Source of the DNA: Phoronis australis
Lineage: Eukaryota; Phoronida; Phoronidae
Assembly (NCBI GenBank): GCA_002633005.1
Contig: NMRA01000362.1
Span: 1-64,000 of the forward strand
DNA length: 64,000 bases
Direction: 5' to 3'
In this document: positions 1-11,329 of the stretch, in pieces
Position numbering within the stretch: position 1 is the stretch's first letter
Layout: each line of letters opens with the position of its first letter
Translations under genes and position numbers: made by a program
The notes under the pieces: generated by a model
What the model saw: only the letters and a program-made list of their open reading frames with translations
Database searches by the model: none
Told to the model about the DNA's origin: nothing

Positions 1-929
1 GGTGTGGGGACAAAGGGGTAGAAGGGGATTTAGAACAATCCTTTCAGAGGTGCAGCCTTTGGCTCATAGCAGCGCCTTGCGTTGCTCCTGTTTTTGTATG
101 ACGTTGACAAAAATCAGCGGTGTGAAGTAGACTATGGATTTATTTTTACTCCTTTTGATCACTGATCTTTATAACTTTACATTGACCACCTACTTTAGTG
201 ACACCCAAACTTGTGTAATACACACATGCTCTACAGATGTATAATCAACTTTCAGGTGGAAAACTTGAGTGTCCCATCCATAGTTCGATGTCAACCACAG
301 CCAAACTTTACGGTGTAACAGTTCCCCTGTGATAAATGCTGTACCGATGTGTTTGTCTATGTGTTGCAAGTCAGAGCTTTTAAGACAACCAGATGACAAA
401 ACGCTTAACGTCAGCCACACCTTTCCGTTGTCTGTTTGCAAAATCGTCAATCAAAACTGAACAAACTCAGTCCAGATGCCTTGGTCAACTGTTTACATAC
501 ATGATTTGGAATGCTTGTGCACCCCTACCCACAATGCTTCGCAAATATAAAGATGTCGTTATCGCCTTACCCTTTCAGAACTTTACCACCGCAACCACCC
601 CTTTGGAAATTAGAGATCTGCTAATGGTTTACATCTGATCTAAATTGGAATGTCCAGATGAACGAATATCATTCCTAGTCCTATAAAGTATTTCCATATT
701 GTGCGAGTGATGCCTTATACTCACAGTTGGAATCTCCTGGTCCATTCTCACCTGAACCTGCTACGTTTCATCGAATCTACATTTCAGTCCTTTACCTCAG
801 CAATCTCATCACTAAAATGAAGTCATGGTGATGGTTGTGAGAACTCGCTGAAACGTACATTTACCTTCAAGAGCTTTTGAGCGGAGGTTGTAGACAACAC
901 TGCTATATAAATAAAAATAGCCATTATAA
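1..929. repeat. Direct duplication, copy A (truncated by window start)
   Basis: Almost base-for-base match to 1,712-2,645. Visible differences are scattered single substitutions, a short indel in the 'tactttagtgacaccc' versus 'aactttaataccc' stretch, and an 8-bp repeat unit (cgtacata) present only in the second copy. It contains short open frames on both strands, but these recur identically and have no recognisable domain, so I treat them as chance. It ends exactly at an N. Confidence 0.95.
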
Positions 930-930
930 N
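930..930. other. Single ambiguous base at the duplication edge
   Basis: One N stands exactly where copy A stops matching copy B. It may be a single unresolved base or a scaffold join. Confidence 0.95.
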
Positions 931-992
931 CCACACCCCTCGACCCACGACCCCCTCGACCCACAACCTCCTCGACCCACGACCCCCACGAC
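931..992. repeat. Degenerate GC-rich minisatellite, ~16 bp unit
   Basis: About four imperfect units of the type 'cctcgacccacgacc' follow directly after the N. A similar string in the opposite orientation (gggtcgagggagtcgtgggg type) lies at about 1,691-1,715, just before copy B, so the two duplication edges carry inverted versions of the same simple sequence. Confidence 0.8.
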
Positions 993-1711
993 CTGTGGCA
1001 ACAGAGATATTTTTGCTCTTTTTACATATTTCATAATCTTATTACGTCGCTGAGTGACTTTGCCATAAGACATACCTCCACGCCAGTTTGCTCTGGCTCA
1101 AATCTGGTGATTAAAAATAGAACTTGGCGTGATGTCGTGATTTGAAATAGTGCATAGAGAGCATGGTATCGTCGTCACCGAAATAGTTCCACGAGCGGCT
1201 ACCAATGCCCCAGTACTAATAAACTTGGGGGGAAAGTCCGTTATCATGAAAGTACATAATTTCACTTTTTTATTACTTGCTTTCCGTTTTTTACTAGTTT
1301 ACAATATTCTCCATATAACATTAAAGTACTTTTAGCTAAAAAGTTTGTTTCAAACTGTATTTACTGATGAAATCAATTTTCTCGGTTCCCGGCACTAAAG
1401 AGCAGGCGAAACCATTACACTCTGCCGGGACGACAATGTAAACGTTGGTAAGTCTTTAATTTGGTTTAGTCGGGTTGTTTTTTTCTGTTTTTGACTTTCA
1501 AGCTTGCCGAATACGCTCTCTTAATTCCGGAAAACAGACAAACGCCAGCCGAACTTACGGCCCAACTTATTGGTCCTGCAAGTCGGCGCTTGTTCTATGT
1601 TCAGATGGGGTCGGGCTTTTATAGACTTGATCGATAGTTTTGTGGGCAATGGGTCTTGGGTCTAGGGAAAAGGTCAAAGAGGTTGTATAGGGTAGGTCGA
1701 GGGAGTCGTGG
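993..1711. other. Spacer between the duplicated copies
   Basis: No coding potential that I can support. AT-rich sequence with only short open frames and no domain signature. The last ~90 bases precede copy B and include the inverted minisatellite-like stretch. Confidence 0.6.
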
Positions 1712-2645
1712 GGTGTGGGGACAAAGGGGTAGAAGGGGATTTAGAACAATCCTTTCAGAGGTGCAGCCTTTGGCTCATAGCAGCGCTTTGCGTTGCTCCT
1801 GTTTTTGTATGACGTTGACAAAAAGCAGCGGTGTGAAGTAGACTATGGATTTATTTTTACTCCTTTTGATCACTGATCTTTATAACTTTACATTGACCAC
1901 CAACTTTAATACCCAAACTTGTGTAATACCCACATGCTCTACAGATGTATAATCAACTTTCAGGTGGAAAACTTGAGTGTCCCATCCATAGTTCGATGTC
2001 AACCACAACCAAACTTTACGGTGTAACAGTTCCCCTGTGATAAATGCTGTACAGATGTGTTTGTCTATGTGTTGCAAGTCAGAGTTTTTAAGACAACCAG
2101 ATGACAAAACGCTTAACTTCAGCCACACCTTTCCGTTGTCTGTTTGCAAAATCGTCAATCAAAACTGAACAAACTCAGTCCAAATGCCTTGGTCAACTGT
2201 TTACATACATGATTTGGAATGCTTGTGCACCCCTACCCACAATGCTTCGCAAATATAAAGATGTCGTTATCGCCTTACCCTTTCAGAATTTTACCACCGC
2301 AACCACCCCTTTGGAAATTAGAGATCTGCTAATGGTTTACATCTGATCTAAATTGGAATGTCCAGATGAACGAATATCATTCCTAGTCCTATAAAGTATT
2401 TCCATATTGTGCGAGTGATGCCTTATACGCACAGTTGGAATTTCCTGGTCCATTCTCACCTGAATCTGCTACGTTTCATCGAATCTACATTTCAGTCCTT
2501 TACCTCAGCAATCTCATCACTAAAATGAAGTCATGGTGATGGTTGTGAGAACTCGCTGAAACGTACATACGTACATTTACCTTCAAGAGCTTTTGAGCGG
2601 AGGTTGTAGACAACACTGCTATATAAATAAAAATAGCCATTATAA
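1712..2645. repeat. Direct duplication, copy B
   Basis: Second copy of the 930-bp block, offset about 1,711 bases from copy A. High identity continues through the final 'ccattataa', after which copy B runs into unique sequence while copy A hits the N. Confidence 0.95.
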
Positions 2646-5439
2646 GTTTTCATGCATTGAATAATTGACCAATAATGTAGGTATTTTCAAAGTTACACGT
2701 TTTGGCCCTCGTTAAAATATTGTTTTGGAATGGCGTTTTATTTGTGTACGACTTACAATTTTAGTTGTTCACCACAAGGTTCATTTCGACGACTCGGTAA
2801 GCCGGTGCGCTATCTGATGAGCAACAAAAAGTGCTACCCGTCGGTCTTCGGTACTTTAAATGTATAACTAGCAATAACCATACAATCATGCACGGTTTTT
2901 GGATTTTGTCGTGTTAATATACTTTCCCATTTTTGGAACGACTTAACGTTACAAGAATCTAGACGTCAAGCAGAGTGACAGTGTTATCGTTTTGATGACG
3001 TGATTTCAGCTTTCAATGTAGGTTTACTGAGCACCTGCCTCAAGATTTTCATTGTAATTCAGATTTTTCGTTTTTTTCATTACACACAACATGTAAGGAC
3101 TTCGTTGGTATAATAATCGGAGTAGGACAGTGATGGCAAACAGGACGACCGATATTATGAATGTGGGTGGTTTCAATTAAGGCATGCTGGACACACCGGT
3201 CGCTGTCCACGAATGTTTTTTAACGTACATACACTCTACAAAGACTCAGTTTGCAAATGTAGTATGTTACTTTTCTGGGTGATTTTGCGCCGTAAAAGAA
3301 ATAACGATAGAGTGAAGGGCATTTCCACCAGTTACACAGTTTTACACTTAGACCTGTTGAAAATAGCTAATTTCAGAATACTTTTCAATTAGGGTTTTAG
3401 ATATTCAAGTTGACACTTGTTGTGTTTTTCAGTAAGTCATTCTTTGTTTCTGTTATTTTGTCGTTGTTGCACGGCGATGCAACGAAAATGCGAAAATTTG
3501 ATGGTTTCCAAAGACATATATTAGCCAAACATTCCGAGGAGGCAGTTTCCTATGAAGAATTTGATTTTATTAACAAAACCTTTTTAGGTGTTGACCATTG
3601 CAGCTAAACTAAGCTATAATTCAAAAAATCCAAAGCTGCTTCTGCCTGACTTTTTCGTGCATCAACTCTTTACAAAGAATTTTACACAAGGGGCCACAGC
3701 GTTAGACAAATTCACGTATGCACAAAATTGGGAAGTGGAATCCAATTGGTATAGCTTACTGTACATGTATCCAGATTTTCACAAAAGTGTATGAAGATAC
3801 ATCAGAATTAGATCTGACCAGGCTCCTGACACCAGCGAGTCACATACAGTCTGTATTAGAATCGGATACAACTAGGTCAAAGGTCGTGTAGAGGAACTTG
3901 ACAGCTATTATAGGAAAACCCAAATGAAACGCTATTACAGAGTAACGAAAATAGTGAAATTCAACTAGTTAATTATAGCTAAGCTAAGCTACATGTATAA
4001 GATGATAACACGTGGAAAATTTCGTGATGATCCTTTAGGAGCTTCAACATATGAAGATGACGGCACGACAAAATGGCCACTTCAATCCTATATCACGACG
4101 AAAAGCGACTTACATGTACTTAGATCGCGTCTTCACCTCCACAATTGAAGCCATTCTTCAAATTTCGAAGGCTCAAGCATTCGATGTAAAGTGGAAACTC
4201 GAATTTACCACTGGGATTATGCTCGGGCTTCAAGGTCGAATGATGGCATTAAGTGGAAATTTAGAATACATAGTGATTTGCAGAGTCCATATTCAACTAC
4301 AAAATGACAGATTTTCATCTTAATTTCTTATTAGATGAGAACGAGAAGTGACAAGTATAGCAGCTACGTGTTCAATTTGTGGCGAACCGATTAGACCAGG
4401 GCGCCAAAATTCCAGTATGGGTGGCATTGCTTAAAGCAACGGTTTTTTGTGCTCACGAGCACGGAATTGAGATCCCTGCACAAAATAACTTCGCAGTAGC
4501 TTCAGTACTGATAACGTAGAAGTGAAATGCACTTTTTTATTGTTGAATTACCACCCCACTATTGTTAAAGGTACTTGTTTGAAAACGGTTAATTCTTTTA
4601 ACATTGCCATAGTCCGAATGTAGTTGAAAGATTATTTATTACTTATAGTGAAAGCAAGGTAGACCAGTTGAAAAGCATGACCCCAACCCATTGGGTTTTT
4701 GTCACCTTCAACGCTGCATGCGTTTAAATAGTAGTGTAGAACGTATTATTTCTCCTGAAGTAGAATTCTTTCACAAATTTTGCCAACTGACGACGAAAGG
4801 GATGAAAGATAACCTGACTTTTCTCAAAGTGACTCAAATAATCTAAGTATAATATCTGAGAATCAAATTTGAAGAAAAGGTTTTTGCTCTGGGTATTATA
4901 CATTGTTCATTTTATTTTTACAACGAGTTCAAATTCTTTCATTAGCAAGAATACATGTACATGTATTTGTAAACTGCCCTGTTTCAATTTGAATAGGCAA
5001 AGTTCCTGAACGTAACGGAACTAACAGATGTGTTTCTCACCGTGACAGATTTAAGCCAGCATTCAAGTGTTTCTCTGTAAAAAGGACTGTCAATATTTTA
5101 AATTCTCTGCTATTACATAGGTTTTTGAAACCACACATTTTAGATTTGGTTCCAGATGGGGACTGATCGCCTTCCTCTGCAACGTTTGTGTTTCCCAGCA
5201 AGAAACATGTAGCGGCCATAGGTATGTCCATTAGCATGCTCCAAGATTTTAATTTGGAAACATGAAACTATATCTATATTAAATGTGAGTCTAGAGGAGG
5301 GGAGGTGGGATATGCGTTACGAAATTACCCTTTTTGGAATTGTTAATAGATTTGTTAATTTTGCACTGCAATTATCTAAACCTGTGCTACATGTACAACA
5401 CAGCTTATGGTTGGTACCTGTCCGTGTATAGCTGGGGTG
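2646..5439. other. Unassigned AT-rich DNA
   Basis: No gene that I can support. A frame at about 3,410-3,607 (plus) reads F-x-x-F-Q-R-H-I-x-x-K-H, loosely like the second half of a C2H2 finger, but no Cys pair precedes it. Frames at 3,588-3,794 and 4,051-4,323 show no domain and have no clear splice sites. They may be old transposon fragments. Confidence 0.5.
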
Positions 5440-5584
5440 CGTTCAGCAACGTTAGTACATGTACCTACGCTAGGACCTAGTTAAACTCTAATCAAAGTCA
5501 CGTGTTATCATTCAAAATGCACAGCAGTATCTCACGTAATCCCGCGAAGTCTTGGTTTTAGCCTGGTCCAAGCGTTTCTGAACG
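5440..5584. mobile_element. MITE-like element family 1, copy 1
   Basis: Bounded by inverted ends (GCGTTCAGCAACG on the left, CGTTTCTGAACG on the right). The interior carries the family strings 'aagtcacgtgtt' and 'atctcacgtaatc..gcgaagt'. Two more copies are at 32,739-32,879 (inverted) and 41,687-41,814. No open frame, so non-autonomous. Confidence 0.75.
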
Positions 5585-6316
5585 GAGGCTGGTTTATCGA
5601 GCTTGATCCTTCACAGAGTCGTGTAGTGTCACCTAGTGTTTCATTACATGTATGTAATTGCTAGTCACCGTATACTAGTATGACGTGTAAAACAATCATA
5701 AAAAAGCTACTCGAGCGCGATAATTTTCCAAAAGCCAGGAGGACTCTAGATAAGGAGGTAACGACTGAGAATATGTAATAATCTTTTGATAAAACATACT
5801 GAACGAGAAACATTGCAATGAATCGATATACCTTTCTGGACTCGCCTCGGCTTTATAACTACTTTCTATGTCAGAGGCCCGGGGTCGGAGGTCCTTACCA
5901 TTTAAGAAAAGCTGACTTATTTTTGTCAAAAAAGTGTTTTTACTCAAAACCAATTGAAAGTTTAAACAAAACAAAATAGAATGAATCTATAAATTAACTT
6001 TTACCACCTAGCCTAGCTTACTACACATTTTATCATGCTAAGCTTCGACCGTGATAATATCGTCTGCTAAAGTAGGTTACCACTGGTTACTGAATATAAT
6101 GCCCAAGTTAAAGGATCCGGGCGATACGATACCCGCATTCAAATTGGAGATCGATGATTTACAAGTGAGAGAATTGAGAGATAGTTTTCACCGAATCAAA
6201 ATACTGTTTTTACTGAAACCGTGCGTCTTATTTTTCATAGTGTATAAATGTCGGTACAGTGCTGTTTGTTGAACATGTGATTATTGCGCGTGGGTTCACG
6301 TTCATTGACTTCAGCT
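5585..6316. other. Unassigned DNA
   Basis: Open frames on both strands around 5,696-5,974 and 6,051-6,272 show no recognisable motif or convincing splice sites. Confidence 0.5.
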
Positions 6317-6400
6317 GCCAAGATGTGCAGTGGTAAACTCGACAACTCGAAACTCGACTCGGGACGCGGGTTCGAAACCGGCCTCTGTTTCCCGCCAAAA
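6317..6400 (+). mobile_element. tRNA-like SINE relic (weak)
   Basis: Has a B-box-like GGTTCGAAACC at 6,369-6,379 preceded about 35-45 bases earlier by an A-box-like 'gtgcagtggta'. This is the internal pol III promoter layout of tRNA-derived SINEs. The acceptor stem and cloverleaf do not close, so it is not a functional tRNA. Divergent from any family I can name. Confidence 0.4.
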
Positions 6401-7163
6401 TATTATTCAACGCCGTTGAATAACTAAATGGGTTATGTAACGGTTGTTTTGGCCTTCCCAGGTTGATATTGTGGTATAAGACATGTTTTGAGGGATTTGT
6501 CCAATTAAAAAATCAAACATGAAACAGATGGCCAGTTTGAAGGGAGCTTCAAGAAAATGAAAGGAAATACACATTAACATTAATTAAAACAAACATTTTA
6601 ATTCTCATTCGAATGAAAGTGGATGTTAGTTTACGTATATTACACATTTTAATCACCCAGTAATTTTTTTGCACGTCGAACGTCACTATTGTACGAATTC
6701 ATCACTGTTTACATGGTTCGGTCAGCGCTGCTAAAGTAGTTTTTCGGCCGATAACCATTGCAGCGAATGGCAGTATCGCGGAGTGAACTCTCCTAGTTTT
6801 CGTACACTCCTTGGTCGAATCAAATCTACTCATGTCACGCATAACCCTTTGACATTGACATGGTTAACCTTTCTTGGTATTTTTGCAAAATGTCTAGTCT
6901 GAACAAAGGCGTCCTCAGCTTGCGGTAATCCCCTACAAGGTATGACTCTCTGGATTTCAAATTCCACGGGTGCTTCACTTAAACCGTCCATAGCAAACAC
7001 GAAATTCAATAAATTTAGACAAAACAGATGTTCAACAAACCATTCACGGTGCCCTGCTCTAGCGATTTCGCAGGAAATTCGCGATCAAAGCACAAAAAAG
7101 TTCCCAAAACGCCTGTCCAGAGCAACTCCAGTGTCCCAAGCGAAGGTCAACGAGGAAGGTACA
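6401..7163. other. Unassigned DNA
   Basis: Short plus-strand frames around 6,942-7,249 have no domain signature. No RNA gene or element boundary recognised. Confidence 0.5.
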
Positions 7164-7301
7164 GAATTATCCGATTACTTACGGATGGTAATAAAATGGT
7201 CTGGCTAAGTGTTGAGTCACGGTATCTGATGAAGTTTTCGATGTTGTGATATCCCATGACAAATCGCAATTGCCGTTCATCCGTAACTCATCGGATAATT
7301 C
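7164..7301. repeat. Inverted repeat / foldback with ~90 bp loop
   Basis: Left arm 7,164-7,187 (gaattatccgattac followed by ttacggatg) pairs with right arm 7,278-7,301, matching at about 21 of 24 positions. The arms could fold into a hairpin or be the ends of a small foldback element. Confidence 0.7.
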
Positions 7302-7389
7302 CGCATAAACAGCACACTACCAGAAACCATGGAGAAAATTCCTAACAATAACTGTTCAAGCGAAGCCAATATAATCCAAAAAATAATTT

Positions 7390-8130
7390 TAGCAAGCAAA
7401 ACGCTTACAATAAATTGTAATAACAAATAACATGATCATCAAACAAGTAATAATTGAACATCATACCCACGAAAGATAACAGCATATAAGAGCAAAATCT
7501 TGTTCACGAAAAACCAAATGTTATGTTATTAAACCAATACCTTTTTTCCTCAGCACTATAAAATAATAGGGTTTTAACAAAGGCGTGCTTTGTAATTTGC
7601 CTCTGCGACCTTTGCGGTACTCTAATACTGCAAATCAGACGGAATGTCCAAATGAATAACAAGCAAAATAAATACATTAAATCCCAATAACAATGAACAG
7701 TTCATCAAATAAGTACTAAATGAACAAACGATATGATGTATGAAAAAAACACAATACCGTTCAAGAAAAATAAAAGTTAGGTTCTCAAAACAAAAATTAG
7801 AGTGCTGAGCACTAGTCCATATGCTGTTTCCACATATAAGTACTCTCGACCTTCGCGACCGTTGCAGACTGAATATCAGTTGGAATGCTCAAATAAATAT
7901 CAAACAAAACAGTAAACTCTAACTACAAAGAATTAACACAATCATCAATCAAGTAACCATTGAACATCATCAAGCATGTTCAATGAAAAACACGTGTTAG
8001 GTTATTACGTCATTACGCAACTCGAACATTTTCTGTGAATTATACACTTTTAAGAGTACATGGTCTTCTTCCTTTGCGCCGGTTGCGGAACATTAAATCG
8101 GTTGGAATGTTCAAAATAAAAATTGACAAA
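7390..8130. repeat. Decayed tandem repeat, ~240 bp period
   Basis: Three diverged units can be aligned by landmarks: a 'ctctgcgacctttgcgg' type motif at about 7,597, 7,844 and 8,068, followed each time by a 'cagttggaatgt..aaataa' motif, then by AT-rich 'atcaaacaagtaa..aac' and 'gttcaagaaaaa' motifs. No coding potential supported. Confidence 0.65.
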
Positions 8131-9309
8131 GAGCCCGACTTTGATGAGTTAAAAGCTTTAAAAGACGGTGGAGACCATCGCGATCACAACAAACGCTGCC
8201 TCGAGTATGATTTTGTTTGGAATATCGTCGCATCCAGCCGAAACTGAAAGAAGAGGTCAACGACATGTAATGTACACATGTATTTACAAGATTTTAAATG
8301 GAATAGCAGGAATCAGAAGCACGTACGAAGCATTTTGTCAGGTAAACCCCCACTGTACTCAAGATTTTGAAAAGCGACCTCAATCTTGCCAGCCCCCCCC
8401 CCCCGATACGATGTACATTTAAGAACAGGGTGGGTTGGGTTTTGGCCACAGTAAGATTAAAAACTGAACGGTCGCCGCACACGCATGCAGAGCTAAGTCA
8501 CCTTGCAACTATGGTGATGACCAGCTACTGACTATCTTCCTTGTATCTCTCCGAGACATCACTTTATGGATGTTAACTGAGCTGCATGTTGGCACTTGCT
8601 ATCCTTTGTGCTGTAAATATGATCTTGGTGATGTCTAATGAGCAGAGGAAACGTTGATTGAACATGAACTTTTTTATTTGTGCGGCGGTCGTCCCTTTTT
8701 TGAAAAACCCACTTCTTTTTGAGGTAGATATTGGGACGGTGTTCATTTGAATCACATGCTGTGAATGCCAGTAAACTGAAATGAACACAGAATGATCATA
8801 GATAAAAATATTTTTAAGAAAGGCCAGAGGCTGAGCAAGGTTAGAAGTGACTGAGAGATAAAGGACTGGAAACGAAGATACAACATCTTGCAAAGACAAA
8901 TCAAGTTTGATATAGGCCCTGAACCAGGATAAAAGGAACGAAAGGTTTTGACAGGTTGCATGTCAGGCTGTCCGCTCAGCAACTGACCTATACTTTGGTT
9001 AAATGCATCAGCGTAGAATATGTACTTAGTGCTACCGTGGGGCTCTCCATGTTTTAATACAATGTCCTGTTTACCTCGACCTTAGATCAGATACATTGAA
9101 CGCAGTAGTGGATATAGCATACCGTAAAGGGGAAAGGGCTGCCCAAAATCTGCCAAAGAGATGCCAACAATATTTGTGATGAAGAAGTCAAAATTTGATA
9201 GCCTCGATGGCAACTGTCCGGATCTGGTTATTAGAAGTATAACCATTTGGTACTCGCCATTACATGTATGAATGTTCATAATTGCGTGGCTTCTAACGCG
9301 TCAAGAAAA
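8131..9309. other. Unassigned DNA
   Basis: Contains a poly-C tract near 8,396-8,404 and minus-strand frames at 8,573-8,899 and 8,752-8,982 without recognisable domains. I found no transmembrane or Ig-like exon here, although the minus-strand Ig gene, if it extends this far, would have its 3' exons in this direction. Confidence 0.45.
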
Positions 9310-10640
9310 AGGCACTCTATTGTATTGGGGCAAACGTTTGAAAAGAGATAAAAAGAAAATTGATCTATCTATCTGTCTTCTCTTGTTCTCTATAAATGAG
9401 GAAGTTGTAAAATGATTGGAGGAGAAGTTACTTTTGGTAGACTGTGTTTGATGCAGCTGTTCCCATAACTATCACAGCTTTAGACATATCAAGTTAATTT
9501 AACTTTGGACGCGACAGAAGAATCTATAACGTACATGTACATATATAGACAACTTTCTATTCTGAGTAATCTGAAGTACATGTAAATGGAAATGAATGTG
9601 AAATGTAACGATTTCATGATCTACATATGCATTTCAAAACTACATTTTGGGAATGTGCTAAGATTGGGCAAATTGGAAGTAAACATTATGTCATGTGACT
9701 GCGGAGAGTCACTTCCCTCAAAACCTCATGCAAAGTTGTACCAATAAACCCTGAATTATTATACTCCGAAGGTTGCATAAACTTTTTGATTTCCCAATGA
9801 CAATTCCATGGCATAAACTGTCAACAAAAACTGAATGTCTTCCTTATTGGAAATTACTCTTCGATTCTGTCACATCTGTGTATCAAAACACTTTTTTGAG
9901 TTAGTAATCTCCATTAGATCACCAATTTTGTCGACTACAGTCAACCATTATTTATAGTAATCAAGGATGTTATCACATTTTAAAGTAAACTAAGTTTTGA
10001 TGTGATAGGCACAATATATAAACTTTTCTTTATTTTCACGAGGTGCATCTCACGTAGGTCAAAAACTCAACCTGTCAAAATTACACGAGTACAGTTGCGG
10101 CGTGAAGCATGTTTACAACAATATTATCATTTCATAGAGACTTTTTCATAGTTCTGTGTCATGTTACTCTAAATTTTCTTATTTCATAGCGGGCATGAGA
10201 GGCCTGGCATAGAAATATAATAAAATCTGGAAAAACAGCACACTGATATCCTGAAATGAAGTCAGTGATTCTTCAAAAGAATTAGTCACCGGATATTTTT
10301 TTAAATAAATGTTGATGCTAAAGTCATAGCATCAATTTTTATTGGGGTCTGTTGCTAAGTTCATAATGGCGAACAGAGATTGTTATTAAAAGTTTTAATT
10401 CAATTAGCCGAGTATCTGGCTTGCGTAAGGTAATATGTAAGAAAAAAAGAAGGGATACTTATAAAAAATGAACACCAAAATGAAAATTGTCTATTGATTA
10501 ATACACTAATATTCTTCGATTTGACAAGTCCAGCAGTTTAGGAGAACACTTTGTGAACTAAATGCGTGATGTGATCTGTTTATTAATGGACTATACCTGT
10601 TGAGTGAACAAAGTTGAATTAGAGAAAAATACCGACATAC

Positions 10641-10670
10641 CTCCAGCCTTTCCAGTTGCTGTAACGGTTT
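10641..10670 (-). CDS. Candidate 30-nt microexon, unit 1
   Basis: On the minus strand this 30-base block is preceded by 'attatgattttcag' (acceptor) and followed by 'gtatgtcgg' (donor). Read with two leading bases and one trailing base (phase 1-1) it encodes T-V-T-A-T-G-K-A-G. Homologous blocks at 13,966-13,995 and 20,834-20,863 keep length, frame and both splice sites. Flanking intron sequence is about as conserved as the block, so conservation alone does not prove it is an exon. It has the same strand and phase as the Ig-like exon at 23,930-24,295. Confidence 0.45.
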
Positions 10671-11284
10671 CTGAAAATCATAATTGAAAGTAGTTTTACA
10701 GTAAGTATTTTAAAGGATAACCCAAATGACGTAAATTTACTGTGAGTGAATGGAAATGAAACATGAAAACTTAATCTAGCCAGCCCAGTGTTGATAGACT
10801 TATTGTGAGGGCACTGCTGACATCTTTCTTGTGTTCAGAACGTATATGACACAATATTTAAGTGAACATGCCACGGTCAACCTCGCGACAATCGTCACTG
10901 TTTAACTGACCACAGCAAAGAGTTTTCTGAGATCAAAGTTCTTAATCCTGGCAATCATTGCATGAAATTTAATCAGAGAGACTATTCCTTTACAGGCCCT
11001 TGGTACTTCAGGTTTAAAAATAACAAGAAAATATATCAACACATTCCCGGTAAACCAAAATCAAGTAGAGAGGGGTATTTAAAATGGAATAACGAAAAGG
11101 CTGAGAAGTGCCGCTTGGCTTACATGAACACAAATTAACTGTTTAGTCATTTTGTTATATTTAAATGTACCAAGTTAAAACTACTCTCCACAATTACAGG
11201 TTGTAACTCTGTGAAAATGCCAGAAAAAAACAATTTGGGTGTTATAAGAACTATAATTATCGAGACATTAGTGCTAGCTATTAC

Positions 11285-11329
11285 CTGTGCACTTCATCAG
11301 CTCAGATTCACATGAATACAAATGGCGAG
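11285..11329 (-). CDS. Candidate 45-nt microexon, unit 1 (weak)
   Basis: On the minus strand, acceptor 'cctattcag' precedes and donor 'gtaata' follows a 45-base open block. Read in phase 1-1 it gives R-H-L-Y-S-C-E-S-E-L-M-K-C-T. The unit 2 counterpart at 15,330-15,374 has the same length, splice sites and an open frame, but the residues differ more than those of the 30-nt microexon. The donor is not strong. Confidence 0.22.

Noticed and set aside
393-2346. 81-codon frame present in both copies of the first duplication
   Set aside because: The copies are almost identical as DNA, so frame conservation carries no information, and no domain is visible.
6317-6400. A functional tRNA gene
   Set aside because: A- and B-box-like strings exist but the stems do not pair; kept only as a weak SINE relic.
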